Shown here piece by piece: positions 18,914 through 27,548 of a DNA stretch of 64,000 nt. This DNA comes from Spirosoma lacussanchae (GTDB taxonomy: Bacteria; Bacteroidota; Bacteroidia; Cytophagales; Spirosomataceae). The first letter of the stretch is position 1. Every line of letters begins with the position of its first letter. The stretch spans positions 254,604 through 318,603 of the forward strand of contig NZ_SWJG01000004.1 in assembly GCF_005870035.1 (NCBI RefSeq), given 5' to 3'. Position numbers and translations under genes: made by a program. Under the pieces are notes generated by a model. It was not told the origin of the DNA and did no database searches. It saw nothing but the letters and a program-made list of their open reading frames with translations.

Positions 18914-19519
18914 TTACTTCGCGCCGGTGGGCATCAGCACGGTATCGACCGAATGAATCATACCGTTGGTCGCTTCAATATCGGCCTGGTTGATGGTGGC
19001 TACGCTACCCTGACCGTCAGTAATCGTGATCGCATCGCCCTGCTTGCTAACCGTCAGGGTGCCTCCCGTTACTGTTTTCAGTTTCTGGCCGTCCTGCAGC
19101 TGTTCTGCCGAGAATTTACCTTTAACGACATGATAGGCCAGCAGCTTCACCAGTTTTTGCTTGCCTGCCGGCTTCAGCAGGGCGTCCAGCGCCCCCTCCG
19201 GCAGTTTGCTGAAGGCTTCGTTGGTAGGCGCAAATACGGTATAGGGACCTTTGCCGCTAGCCTGCTCCGTCAGCCCCGATATGCGAAGTGCCCGGAACAG
19301 AACGGTATGATCGGCTGATTTGGCCGCGCTGATGGTCAGATCACGGCCCGTTGAGCCCCCCGCTTTCAGGGTGCCTTCTGCCGTAGTGGATGTTGTAGTC
19401 ATGGTGCCCGAGGAATCGGCACGGCCGACGGCATTCTGGGTCTGGGCCGACACCAGCGCTGTTGATCCTACAAACAGTGACAGGGCCAGCGCCCATCCTA
19501 AATACGTTTTCTTAGTCAT
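18914..19519 (-). CDS. Secreted fasciclin (FAS1) domain protein
   Basis: This exported 201-residue protein has a signal peptide (1-25, ending VSAQ), a Thr/Ser/Gly-rich linker, and one FAS1 domain over about residues 65-198. The two conserved FAS1 boxes are visible: YTVFAPTNEAFSKLP and, at the end, TNGMIHSVDTVLMP. Between them lies the YHVVKGKFSAEQL segment. Such single-domain proteins are periplasmic or cell-surface and are thought to mediate adhesion. It is a single gene with its own terminator. A 16-base perfect palindrome at 19550-19565, upstream of the start, may be a regulator-binding site. Confidence 0.9.
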   Translation of the reverse strand: MTKKTYLGWALALSLFVGSTALVSAQTQNAVGRADSSGTMTTTSTTAEGTLKAGGSTGRDLTISAAKSADHTVLFRALRISGLTEQASGKGPYTVFAPTNEAFSKLPEGALDALLKPAGKQKLVKLLAYHVVKGKFSAEQLQDGQKLKTVTGGTLTVSKQGDAITITDGQGSVATINQADIEATNGMIHSVDTVLMPTGAK

Positions 19520-19549
19520 CTTGGGTTATGTTAAACGTTGAAACAACCA

Positions 19550-19565
19550 GTCTGCCGCGGCAGAC
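19550..19565. promoter_or_regulatory. 16-base perfect palindrome upstream of fasciclin gene, possible operator
   Basis: GTCTGCCGCGGCAGAC is its own reverse complement and lies 31 bases before the start codon of the fasciclin gene. The position suits a transcription-factor site, but no regulator is encoded nearby and no -7 box is obvious, so the role is inferred. Confidence 0.35.
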
Positions 19566-19744
19566 CCGGAGCTACGCACTCCGACTCTCAGGGACTTCCC
19601 CCTGAACCGGCCCCGATGGTACTGAAAAGCGTAAGGAATGGCGGTACGGTTCAGGGCAAAGCCCCCGATTGTTGAGTAAACGGTATACCGATCACCAAAA
19701 ATTGCCTGTCAGTCAGAAAAATGAGTGAATGGGAAAGCCAATCG

Positions 19745-22153
19745 TCAGTAGATAACCGTCAGCTGCCCCCGATAAGTGGTCGAATAAGGGCCCTCGCCGG
19801 TGTTGATTCGATACGTATAAACACCAGGGCTGACCCGCTCCTGCCGGGACGTACCATCCCAGGGTACGGTATATCCTTTCGACTGGAAAATCACCTCGCC
19901 CCAGCGGTTGTAGACCGCTACGTCGCAGTTGGGAAACTGACCGGCGTTTGGAATTACCCACACATCATTCAGGCCGTCGCCGTTGGGCGAGAAAGCTGAC
20001 GGAATATACATGGGCTCCACGACTTCGACCACGATAGAAAAACTGGTGGGACAGCCTACCGTACTGATCGCAGTGAGCTGGTACGGTGTTGTCACGAGCG
20101 GACTCGCTATTGGGTTGGGCACATCGGGACGGCTGAGCGACATCGGCGGGCTCCATATATACTGACCGATTTCTTCGGTGGCCTGGGTTTTTATCTGTAC
20201 GCTGTTGCCTTTGAACAAAATATATGAAGGAGGTCCCGTTACTTTGGGACCGGGCGAGACGACGGCTATCCGGGTCTGCTCGGCCCGGCAGCCTTGTGCG
20301 GAGGTGACCCGGTACGTAATCGGGTGACGCCCGGTGCCTGCCTGGGTTGGATCGAACCGATTGCCATTCACCCCCGGGCCGCTATACACCCCTCCGACTG
20401 GCTGCCCATTCAGCGTAACGACCGATTCGGGCGAGCCGCACAGAGGGGGAATCGAGTCCAGCAGGGCCGTGGGCCGTTCGTTCTGCCGGATGGTCAGCAG
20501 GGCCGATTCGGCCGAGCACCCACTCGGGTTGGTCACCTTCACTCGAAACGTTCCACCCAGGCGGGTCTGCACGCGGTTGATTGTATCACCAAACGGGGTG
20601 CCATCCCGTCGCCAGTCGAACCGGCTACCGGGTTGATTCGTGGCGGTCAGCAGTACCGAGTCGCCGGGGCATAGGTCCGGTCGGGCCGCGCTGATACGCG
20701 CTTCAGGGCGAGGGAAAAACGTCAGGCTAAGCGAATCCAGCCCCTCACAAACGGCAGCACCCGGTCGGGCCAGCACTTCGTAGCGCCCAGACTGGGCTAC
20801 CCGAAGAGAGGCCGTTTCCTGAGCAGTTAGCACGACCCCGTTGCGACGCCATCGATACTGATAGCCGGGCTGCCCCTCTGCCTGGAGCACAATCGTATCG
20901 CCCGAACAGAACGGTTTCGCTCCTTCCAGCCTGAGCTTTACGGTTGGGGCCGTGACAAACGAAACCGTCACCTGCTTTGATACGGTATCGTTAGCGCAGA
21001 TTTTTGCCTGACTGGTCACCACCGTGTATTTTCCAACGGTTTTGACGTCGAGCGTATCGGCGTTGGCACCCGCAATGTTCACCCCATCGCGCTGCCACTG
21101 ATAGCGGTAGTTTTCATTTTTGTCGACTCTGAACACCAGGGGCTGACTGCCACACCAGACCAGGTCTCCGCTCACGGGCTTGTTGTTAACCGAAATGACG
21201 GCAGGCGTGGGTGTATTTTTAGAACAATCGACAACGGGCAGCTGTATATCGCGTCGGACTACGCCAATGCGTTGCCCATTCCGATACTCTTCGCACTGCA
21301 CAGTGAACAGAAAAAGCCCTTCCCGGTTGGCCCGTACGTTAGCGATCCCGGTAGTGGTGTTGATAGTCAGCGGAGGATTACCCGGTATAACGTTGGCCAG
21401 ACTGTACCCCCGATTCCAGGTAATAGGTGGATAGCTGGCCCGGGGGGCATCGGACACACTAAACGGTACCGAACGGGTTGTGTACCCGTTGAAGGGTTGT
21501 ACTATGGTGTACAGCAGCAAATCGCCATCCGCATCGGTCGCGCTGACATCATACGTAAACGGTTTATTCAGGCAGATGTAATCCCCGTTGGGTAATTTGA
21601 AATCCGGTGATGAATTGACAAACGGGCGACCTCCGCGAATCATGGGTGGAAACTCGAGGTAAAATACCATGCCCACACCGGCAGCAATGGCCGAATTGGT
21701 ATTGGTCAGATCGTCGTTTCGGCAGCAGCGCTCCCAGACGATGTAGTACCCACCAGGGTCGGTATATTTCTGGGGATCAAACTGAACGACATCGTAATAG
21801 CGCGCTTCCGTAAACTCGAGTTCCCGAAATTCCGCGCAGGCAGAATTAGCAAACTCGAGCGGCAGCGTTTCCTGAAGCTTAAGCGTAATGGCTTCGACAA
21901 ATACCGGATTGTTTTTCCGATAGATCAGCAGGCGGACCGACGCATCGCGCGTATCCTTACCGGTCTGTTTCTCATCCCAGTACTGATTGAGTTGTAGCCG
22001 AAACAGCCCGGGCTCTCCCCCCTGCTGCTGCATACTGACGTCGCCCCCAATGATGTGGGATGCTTCTGCCGCTTTGGGCAGCAGAAAAAATGAAATCAGC
22101 CATAAAAAACCCATCGACAAACGAAGGGCACTCCATACGGAAAGTTGTCGCAT
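19745..22153 (-). CDS. Large secreted protein with Ig/PKD-like repeats and type IX sorting domain (CHU_C)
   Basis: This 802-residue protein is predicted to be exported and then sent to the cell surface by the type IX secretion system. It has a signal peptide (about 1-31, ending AEAS), an N-terminal domain that begins HIIGGDVSMQQQ, several immunoglobulin-like repeats of about 80 residues with the pattern YQWQRDGVNI / YRWRRNGVVL / FDWRRDGTPF, and a C-terminal gliding-motility-associated domain with YIPSAFSPNGDGLNDVW and VYNRWGEVIFQS. That last domain is the type B sorting signal. Likely roles are adhesion or gliding. The ATG at 22153 is used; the TTG two codons upstream is less likely. Confidence 0.93.
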   Translation of the reverse strand: MRQLSVWSALRLSMGFLWLISFFLLPKAAEASHIIGGDVSMQQQGGEPGLFRLQLNQYWDEKQTGKDTRDASVRLLIYRKNNPVFVEAITLKLQETLPLEFANSACAEFRELEFTEARYYDVVQFDPQKYTDPGGYYIVWERCCRNDDLTNTNSAIAAGVGMVFYLEFPPMIRGGRPFVNSSPDFKLPNGDYICLNKPFTYDVSATDADGDLLLYTIVQPFNGYTTRSVPFSVSDAPRASYPPITWNRGYSLANVIPGNPPLTINTTTGIANVRANREGLFLFTVQCEEYRNGQRIGVVRRDIQLPVVDCSKNTPTPAVISVNNKPVSGDLVWCGSQPLVFRVDKNENYRYQWQRDGVNIAGANADTLDVKTVGKYTVVTSQAKICANDTVSKQVTVSFVTAPTVKLRLEGAKPFCSGDTIVLQAEGQPGYQYRWRRNGVVLTAQETASLRVAQSGRYEVLARPGAAVCEGLDSLSLTFFPRPEARISAARPDLCPGDSVLLTATNQPGSRFDWRRDGTPFGDTINRVQTRLGGTFRVKVTNPSGCSAESALLTIRQNERPTALLDSIPPLCGSPESVVTLNGQPVGGVYSGPGVNGNRFDPTQAGTGRHPITYRVTSAQGCRAEQTRIAVVSPGPKVTGPPSYILFKGNSVQIKTQATEEIGQYIWSPPMSLSRPDVPNPIASPLVTTPYQLTAISTVGCPTSFSIVVEVVEPMYIPSAFSPNGDGLNDVWVIPNAGQFPNCDVAVYNRWGEVIFQSKGYTVPWDGTSRQERVSPGVYTYRINTGEGPYSTTYRGQLTVIY

Positions 22154-22292
22154 AAGCAACCGAACAAAAGAGCTTGTTAAGCCACCTCCTAACCGGAAGT
22201 CGAGCCCCGCCGACTGATGCTGTACACCAAGTACTCAATAAGGCTTGGGAGATCAGTTCGGCACTAGTGATCAACGCCGGCAGAACGGCCTG

Positions 22293-22418
22293 TTATTTCG
22301 ACAAAATACCTTTCGCAATCAGATACGGAATGATCAGCCAGAGTAATCCTTTAATCAGGAAAAACAGAAACCCTGCCCAGCCGACCCGTTTGAGCCACAT
22401 TCTGAATTTTTCATTCAT
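22293..22418 (-). CDS. 41-residue conserved-looking membrane peptide
   Basis: This very short gene encodes a 41-residue protein that starts MNEKFRMWLKRVGWAGFLFF and continues with a second hydrophobic stretch to the end KGILSK. The charged N-terminus followed by one long hydrophobic helix indicates a single-pass inner-membrane peptide. I recall similar short KRxGxxGFLFFLIKGLLWL proteins in other Bacteroidota, but cannot confirm it here. The best support is local: a near-perfect Bacteroidota promoter (22424-22454) ends 5 bases before the ATG, which implies an almost leaderless transcript. The function is unknown. Confidence 0.65.
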   Translation of the reverse strand: MNEKFRMWLKRVGWAGFLFFLIKGLLWLIIPYLIAKGILSK

Positions 22419-22423
22419 ATAGA

Positions 22424-22454
22424 CAAAGATACTGTTCCGGGGCTGGTCAACAAA
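22424..22454 (-). promoter_or_regulatory. Bacteroidota-type promoter of the 41-residue peptide gene
   Basis: On the minus strand TTTG (22451-22454) is followed after exactly 19 bases by TATCTTTG (22424-22431). This matches the Bacteroidota consensus TTTG-N17-23-TAnnTTTG with no mismatch. The start codon at 22416-22418 begins 5 bases after the -7 box, so the messenger is predicted to have almost no leader. Confidence 0.75.
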
Positions 22455-22917
22455 GCAGATGCCAAACGCTTTCTAAACGAACAATAGTGTTATTCTAGTC
22501 AGCGGAATCAGGTTATTATTTACGTCGGTCCCGGTTGGGCCCGGCAGGCTGTAGCTGAGCCGTTATCTGACCATATAGCCCTAATCGTTGGCTGCCTGTC
22601 TGTATTGTAAAAGCGGGTTCACCAATCGGTCGGCCGGGCAGGTTTTGAAACCGGTCTGAAGGGCTCTGATGATCGACGAATCAACTTTTCGGCCCGGCCA
22701 GGCGCTGTCTTTTTCTATGATAATGGGTTAATTTAAAGGAGAATTGCGTTCATTTACATCGCTAAGCTGAACGATCTGGCCCGATCCGGCAGGCAATTTC
22801 CTGCCTGCGGGGCAATACCGCCCAGCAGATCTGCCAAAAAAAAGAAGGCAAAAAAAGCCAATTTATCCGCTCAGTAGTTGTGAATACAAGACCAACCAGC
22901 GCATACAGAAGACAGTT
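22455..22917. other. 463-base intergenic region with a coding-like remnant
   Basis: No complete gene was found. On the minus strand 22516-22680 is an open stretch of 54 codons without ATG, bounded by stops, with a protein-like sequence ending ITAQLQPAGPNRDRRK; it may be a gene remnant or chance. The remainder includes A-rich DNA at about 22838-22860 just upstream of the SlyD gene, which could contribute to its promoter or leader. Confidence 0.3.
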
Positions 22918-23385
22918 ATGAATATTACAAAACACAAGGTAGCGGCCATCCATTATACCCTGCGCGACGATGCCGGGAATGTACTCGATTCGAGCGAAGG
23001 CCGTGCCCCCCTGTATTATCTACACGGCGAAAACAACCTGATACCGGGTATGGAAGAAGGGCTGGAAGGCCGCGTGAAGGGCGATAAACTCAGCCTCGAT
23101 GTACCCCCCGAAAAAGGGTACGGCCTGCGCGACCCGCAGCTTATTGAAGAAGTGCCGCGCCGGGCTTTTGGTGGCCAGGAAGTGGAAGTCGGGATGCAGT
23201 TTGAAGCCAACGACGGCCAGGTCATTACAATCACCAGCGTTGGTCCGGAAACGGTTACGGTCGATGCGAACCACCCCCTCGCCGATCAGAACCTGCACTT
23301 CGATGTTGAAGTCGTTGAGGTTCGCAACGCTACCCCCGACGAGCTGGCTCACGGCCACGTTCATGGTCCGGGGGGCGTTCACTAG
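22918..23385 (+). CDS. SlyD-like FKBP-type peptidyl-prolyl isomerase
   Basis: This 155-residue cytoplasmic protein catalyses cis-trans isomerisation of Xaa-Pro bonds and acts as a folding helper. The FKBP halves are visible at 1-65 (DSSEGRAPLYYLHGENNLIPGMEEGLEG) and about 120-140, with an inserted-flap domain between them (PPEKGYGLRDPQL to FEANDGQVITI). This is the SlyD arrangement. The C-terminal tail HGHVHGPGGVH is short and His-containing, a reduced form of the metal-binding tail of E. coli SlyD. A 14-base-pair hairpin follows the gene. Confidence 0.92.
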   Translation: MNITKHKVAAIHYTLRDDAGNVLDSSEGRAPLYYLHGENNLIPGMEEGLEGRVKGDKLSLDVPPEKGYGLRDPQLIEEVPRRAFGGQEVEVGMQFEANDGQVITITSVGPETVTVDANHPLADQNLHFDVEVVEVRNATPDELAHGHVHGPGGVH

Positions 23386-23393
23386 TCTGCTCC

Positions 23394-23433
23394 GGCCCGC
23401 TGACCTATGGAGTAGACCGTAGGTCAGCGGGCC
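23394..23433 (+). terminator. Hairpin after the SlyD-like gene
   Basis: GGCCCGCTGACCTA (23394-23407) pairs perfectly with TAGGTCAGCGGGCC (23420-23433) around a 12-base loop. There is no T-run after it, so it may be a non-canonical terminator or a transcript-stabilising hairpin. Confidence 0.5.
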
Positions 23434-23463
23434 AGCTGTTACCATCAGAAGCTGGTCTTCTCG

Positions 23464-23471
23464 TATCTTTG
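23464..23471 (+). promoter_or_regulatory. -7 box TATCTTTG of the Sua5/TsaC-type gene
   Basis: TATCTTTG followed by C is a perfect Bacteroidota -7 element. It lies only 6 bases before the ATG at 23478, so the transcript would be almost leaderless. A -33 TTTG at the expected place is not present. Confidence 0.5.
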
Positions 23472-23477
23472 CCGATT

Positions 23478-24434
23478 ATGATGGCAGAAATTGGTACAGA
23501 CATTGGTCGGGCAGCGGCTTTTCTTCAGGCGGGGCAGGTAGTCGGCATTCCGACCGAAACCGTGTATGGCCTGGCAGGCAACGCCCTGGACCCCGATGCG
23601 GTGCTGTCTATTTTCCGGGTTAAAAACCGACCGTCGTTCGATCCCCTCATCGTCCATACCGATTCGCTCGAGAAAGTTTTTCAGTTTGTCAGTGCCATTC
23701 CCGCCCCCGCCCGGCAACTGGCCCAGGCATTCTGGCCCGGTCCGCTGACGTTACTCCTGCCGCGCCGGTCTGTCATTCCCGATCTGGTTACGTCGGGCCT
23801 GCCATCGGTAGCTGTCCGCGTTCCCCATCATCCGCTCACGCTATCCCTTTTACGCGCGCTCCCGTTTCCGCTGGCTGCTCCGAGTGCCAATCCGTTTGGC
23901 TACATCAGCCCCACAACCGCCCAACACGTTGCCGATCAGCTGGGCGGCCAGATTCCGTATATTCTCGACGGTGGCCCCGCCCAGGTCGGGCTTGAATCGA
24001 CCATCGTCGGATTCGATGAACAGGGGCCTACCGTTTACCGGCTCGGTGGTCTGGCTTTGGATCAGATCGAAGCCATTATCGGCCCCGTATCGGTCCGTAC
24101 GCACTCGACCTCGAACCCGGCCGCTCCGGGCATGCTTAGCAGCCATTACGCGCCCCGCAAACCACTTATCTTACTGCCGCCCGGCCAGTCTCCGCCCCCT
24201 GCCGACCGGGTGGGTGCACTGGTATTTCGAGAACCTTTTGGGGGCATACCGTCAGACCGGCAACGGATCTTATCGCCCGTCGGTAACCTGAACGAAGCGG
24301 CCAAAAATCTGTTTGCCCACCTCCGCGCTCTCGACAGCTTACCCGTCGATGTGCTATACGCGGAACCCCTGCCGAACCAGGGGCTTGGCTTCGCCATGAA
24401 CGACCGGTTACGACGGGCCAGCGTTCGGAAGTAA
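23478..24434 (+). CDS. L-threonylcarbamoyladenylate synthase (Sua5/YwlC type)
   Basis: This 318-residue enzyme makes threonylcarbamoyl-AMP from threonine, bicarbonate and ATP, the first step of the t6A modification at tRNA position 37. The YrdC-like domain covers about 1-200 with VVGIPTETVYGLAGNA near the N-terminus, the KNRPSFDPLIVH segment and the APSANPFGYISPTTAQHV motif. The linker motif PGMLSSHYAPRKPL and the C-terminal Sua5 domain identify the longer Sua5 form rather than the short TsaC. The ATG at 23478 (next to another ATG at 23481) is favoured by the -7 box immediately before it; a TTG at 23469 overlaps that box. Confidence 0.93.
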   Translation: MMAEIGTDIGRAAAFLQAGQVVGIPTETVYGLAGNALDPDAVLSIFRVKNRPSFDPLIVHTDSLEKVFQFVSAIPAPARQLAQAFWPGPLTLLLPRRSVIPDLVTSGLPSVAVRVPHHPLTLSLLRALPFPLAAPSANPFGYISPTTAQHVADQLGGQIPYILDGGPAQVGLESTIVGFDEQGPTVYRLGGLALDQIEAIIGPVSVRTHSTSNPAAPGMLSSHYAPRKPLILLPPGQSPPPADRVGALVFREPFGGIPSDRQRILSPVGNLNEAAKNLFAHLRALDSLPVDVLYAEPLPNQGLGFAMNDRLRRASVRK

Positions 24435-24643
24435 ACCCGCCCCGTCAACCTGCCCAACCATTTGCAAGACCGGTTTGCTCAGGCAAATGAACCAATGGCT
24501 GTCCAGATGGGCCGTTGCCTGCTTCTGTGCCCCAATTTTCGCCCCTTCCAGGTATTTTTGGGTTGTATCAGCAACGGTATCGGTCGTACCGTCGCCTGTC
24601 GTCAATCCCCGCTAATGATGACCTTACTTACTCGGCTCATTCG

Positions 24644-25612
24644 ATGGAGAGACTAGCTATAGGATATCACGTTTCGCACGAACAGTTCACCCCAAGCAGC
24701 CTCCTGGCTTACGCCCAGCGAGCTCAGCAGGCCGGTTTTACAGCCGCCTTGTCGTCCGATCATTTTCATCCCTGGAGCAACCGGCAGGGCGAAAGCGGGT
24801 TTGCCTGGTCCTGGCTCGGCGCGGCCCTGCAGGCAACGTCGCTTTCGTACGGCGTTGTCAATGCACCGGGGCAGCGCTACCACCCGGCCATCATTGCCCA
24901 GGCAGCAGCCACGCTGGCCGACCTGTTTCCACAGCGTTTTTGGATGGCACTGGGCACCGGGCAAGCCCTGAACGAACAGATTACCGGGGCTAAATGGCTG
25001 GCCAAGGCCGACCGAAACGCCCGACTCCGCGAATGTGTCGATATTATCCGGGCTCTGTGGGATGGACAAACCGTGACGCACCACGGACTCGTTACGGTAG
25101 AGGAAGCCACCCTGTATACTCGCCCGCGTGAGCATCCTCTGCTTTTCGGGGCTGCGGTAACCCCTTCAACGGCCGAATGGGTGGGTGGCTGGGCCGACGG
25201 TCTGCTGACCATTTCACAACCTCCTCAACAGCTTCGGGCGGTAGTTGATGCCTTTCGGCGGGGAGGTGGCGCAGGCAAACCTATGTACCTGAAGGTTCAG
25301 CTCTCCTACGCCCGCAGCGATTCGACCGCCCGGCAGGGAGCCTACGATCAGTGGCGGGGTAATGTGTTCCCGAATGCGGTATTGACCGATCTGCGTCGGC
25401 CCGAACAGTTCGATCAACTTGGCGAACTGGTCAATCTGAGCGAGGTTGACAAACTGGTTCGTATATCGGCCGATCCCCGTCAGCATATAGACTGGCTGCA
25501 GGAAGATATCGACCTTGGCTTCGAACAGCTCTTCCTTCACAATGTCAATCGGGACCAGGAGGTATTTATCGACGATTTTGGGCAGTTCGTACTCCCAGCC
25601 TTAGTCAATTAA
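24644..25612 (+). CDS. Luciferase-like monooxygenase-fold (LLM) flavin oxidoreductase
   Basis: This 322-residue protein has the bacterial luciferase-like TIM-barrel fold. Visible features are the LLAYAQRAQQAGFTAALSSDHFHPW segment near the N-terminus, the glycine-rich RFWMALGTGQALNEQI in the centre, and FGAAVTPSTAEWVGGWADGLL. The pattern matches the subgroup named TIGR03885 (FMN-dependent LLM class oxidoreductase), which is related to F420-dependent enzymes but occurs in organisms without F420. The substrate is unknown. The start was placed at ATG 24644 because the conserved barrel begins right after it; longer frames upstream add unlike sequence. The 209 bases before it hold nothing recognisable. 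Confidence 0.85.
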   Translation: MERLAIGYHVSHEQFTPSSLLAYAQRAQQAGFTAALSSDHFHPWSNRQGESGFAWSWLGAALQATSLSYGVVNAPGQRYHPAIIAQAAATLADLFPQRFWMALGTGQALNEQITGAKWLAKADRNARLRECVDIIRALWDGQTVTHHGLVTVEEATLYTRPREHPLLFGAAVTPSTAEWVGGWADGLLTISQPPQQLRAVVDAFRRGGGAGKPMYLKVQLSYARSDSTARQGAYDQWRGNVFPNAVLTDLRRPEQFDQLGELVNLSEVDKLVRISADPRQHIDWLQEDIDLGFEQLFLHNVNRDQEVFIDDFGQFVLPALVN

Positions 25613-25660
25613 CATCCCTCCTGACGGCCGACGGATGAACCAGATTAACTCCCCAACATC

Positions 25661-26041
25661 ATGAATCACCAGAAAGCCAGTTTTTACTTCGGGTACTTCT
25701 TGTTATCCGGCTCGCTGGCCGGCTGCAATTCGGGTATTCGCTACTTCGATTTCATCAGCAAACAGTTTACGGTCACCTATAATGTCGATTCGACCCGGGG
25801 GCTCGACAGCAGCCGAATGGCCAGCCTGACAAACATTACCTCCGTTTATATTTTTAGCGAAGGTGGCAAAGGAACCAATCACGTTCAGATGGGTATGCTC
25901 TCCAGAGATACGCCTTTTACCTGGTCCATACGCACAGACAGCCTGATTATCGACAACAAAGGATATGCCGTTCAGAAACAGGACATTGGCTACATTCTCC
26001 GCGCCGATTCCGTCAAGATCATTCTGAGTAAGCAGCCCTAG
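25661..26041 (+). CDS. Small predicted lipoprotein, function unknown
   Basis: This 126-residue protein has a lipoprotein signal with the lipobox LAGC, Cys22. The mature part has short alternating strands (FTVTYNVDSTRG, SVYIFSEGGKGTNHVQMGML), and no known domain is recognised. It follows the oxidoreductase by 48 bases and may be in its transcript. The next gene converges on it 49 bases away. Confidence 0.6.
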   Translation: MNHQKASFYFGYFLLSGSLAGCNSGIRYFDFISKQFTVTYNVDSTRGLDSSRMASLTNITSVYIFSEGGKGTNHVQMGMLSRDTPFTWSIRTDSLIIDNKGYAVQKQDIGYILRADSVKIILSKQP

Positions 26042-26090
26042 ACGGCGCCGGAGCCTGACGAATAAACGCTGTAACCAACTTCTTCACGGC

Positions 26091-27548
26091 CTACTTGTTG
26101 GGTCTTCCGAAAACAGGAACTGGCTTTTCCTGATCGGCTTTCATCGTAGGAGGTAACCGGAATACCTGCCCCCTTTCATCGCAGAAATACAAATAGGAAG
26201 CGGATTGCTGGCGGGCATTGCCGTCTGCCCAGAACGCTACGAAGCCGGGCTGATACCCAACCGGCCGACGCGGATACGCATGGTTGCGGGTACTGCCGGG
26301 CGTTAACAGACGACTCGGACGCCAGGTTTTACCCGCGTCGCGGCTCTCGAGCCGGACCAGACTACCGCCCGTGCCATACGACTGCGGCCCCGGCTCAACA
26401 GGGCCTATAATCTGCCAGTTGTTCCCGTTTATATACAACGAGCCCATATCGTAATTATGGTCCGACTGCGCTATGTCATGAATCACCCAGTCGGCACCGG
26501 TCCAGTGGGCAACGTGCCATTGGTGAGGACCCTGCTCAGGACCGGGTTCGGGTCCTTTGCTGGTTATGTATAGTATAACCGGATGGCCATCGGCGTCGAA
26601 GTTTAGATCACTGATGTACACATTCAGGCCCGCCTGCTGATAGTTCTTGACAAGCGCCTTGTTTTTGGGCTCGGTGAGTGGCAGTGATACGGGTTCCTGA
26701 CCGGCCGTATGCCAGCTTTTGCCGAAGTCGGTGGTTTCAACGTAGTACAGGTTGGTCCGGTAATCGAGCCCGCTTCCCTTTTCGGTATCTGGATGAAAAT
26801 TGAACGATGTGCCAATGGTACTAGCACGCTGCCCACTGGTCTGGTAATGCCCTTCCTGGATCTGGCCGATGTCCTGCCAGGCCGACCAGCTGATGCCGTC
26901 GGGGCTAGTAATAAAGCTCATTGTCCGGCGCGGCTTGTTGGCTCCGTATCGGAGGACGCCCCGGTCGTAGTGGGTCATCAGGTTCAGGAACCCCTGCCCC
27001 GGCTGGTAATAGCTTTGTACGTAGGAGAAATTGTCGAACGGCACCCGCTGCCCGGCTTCGTTCTGCCGGGTGGCGGGTATCCGCTCAAAAGCCGCAATGT
27101 CGTACGGTTGCCGGCTTCGGTGAATATAGGATGGGCGTTCGGTACCGTGTGAGGTTGAAAAAATCCAGATGTACCCTTTATCATCCAGTTGAATAATTGG
27201 ATTATCGTGGGCGTCGTCGGTTTGTTTGTTGAGCAGCCACGTTGGTTTTGACACCAGTTTAGTCCGATGATCGTAGACACCAACAAAGTGTCCTAATTCG
27301 GTAGAAGTCGAATCGGTAACTCCGCCGTAGCAGAAGAACGTTTTCTGGACGGCCGGTGCATAGACCGAGAACGGATAATGATTGGCCGGATACGTGCCCA
27401 GCCCACCACTGTATTTATGCGCATAGGCGTTGCCGGTTTTCCCGATATAGTACCAGATGCCACGGTAGCCGTCCGCTTTCTGACCGACCGGCTGGGCATC
27501 TATTCTGTTTATCACCCCCAGCATTACCCAAACAACTAACCAGCGCAT
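26091..27548 (-). CDS. Secreted BNR-repeat protein (BNR_4 family)
   Basis: This exported 485-residue protein has a signal peptide (about 1-18) and a repeated beta-strand pattern of the six-bladed propeller type. It carries the BNR-like motifs FSTSHGTERPSYIHRSRQ, YYVETTDFGKSWHTAG and SRDAGKTWRPSRLLTP, with the Asp-box pattern Ser-x-Asp-x-Gly-x-x-Trp. The whole matches the BNR_4 family found in Bacteroidota polysaccharide-degrading loci, so action on sugar chains is plausible, but no catalytic residues can be named. It is a lone gene, divergent from the sensor kinase. Confidence 0.8.
   Translation of the reverse strand: MRWLVVWVMLGVINRIDAQPVGQKADGYRGIWYYIGKTGNAYAHKYSGGLGTYPANHYPFSVYAPAVQKTFFCYGGVTDSTSTELGHFVGVYDHRTKLVSKPTWLLNKQTDDAHDNPIIQLDDKGYIWIFSTSHGTERPSYIHRSRQPYDIAAFERIPATRQNEAGQRVPFDNFSYVQSYYQPGQGFLNLMTHYDRGVLRYGANKPRRTMSFITSPDGISWSAWQDIGQIQEGHYQTSGQRASTIGTSFNFHPDTEKGSGLDYRTNLYYVETTDFGKSWHTAGQEPVSLPLTEPKNKALVKNYQQAGLNVYISDLNFDADGHPVILYITSKGPEPGPEQGPHQWHVAHWTGADWVIHDIAQSDHNYDMGSLYINGNNWQIIGPVEPGPQSYGTGGSLVRLESRDAGKTWRPSRLLTPGSTRNHAYPRRPVGYQPGFVAFWADGNARQQSASYLYFCDERGQVFRLPPTMKADQEKPVPVFGRPNK

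Noticed and set aside
24408-24605. 65-codon minus-strand frame between the threonylcarbamoyl-AMP synthase and oxidoreductase genes
   Set aside because: It begins with TTG, overlaps the end of the upstream gene and shows no domain.
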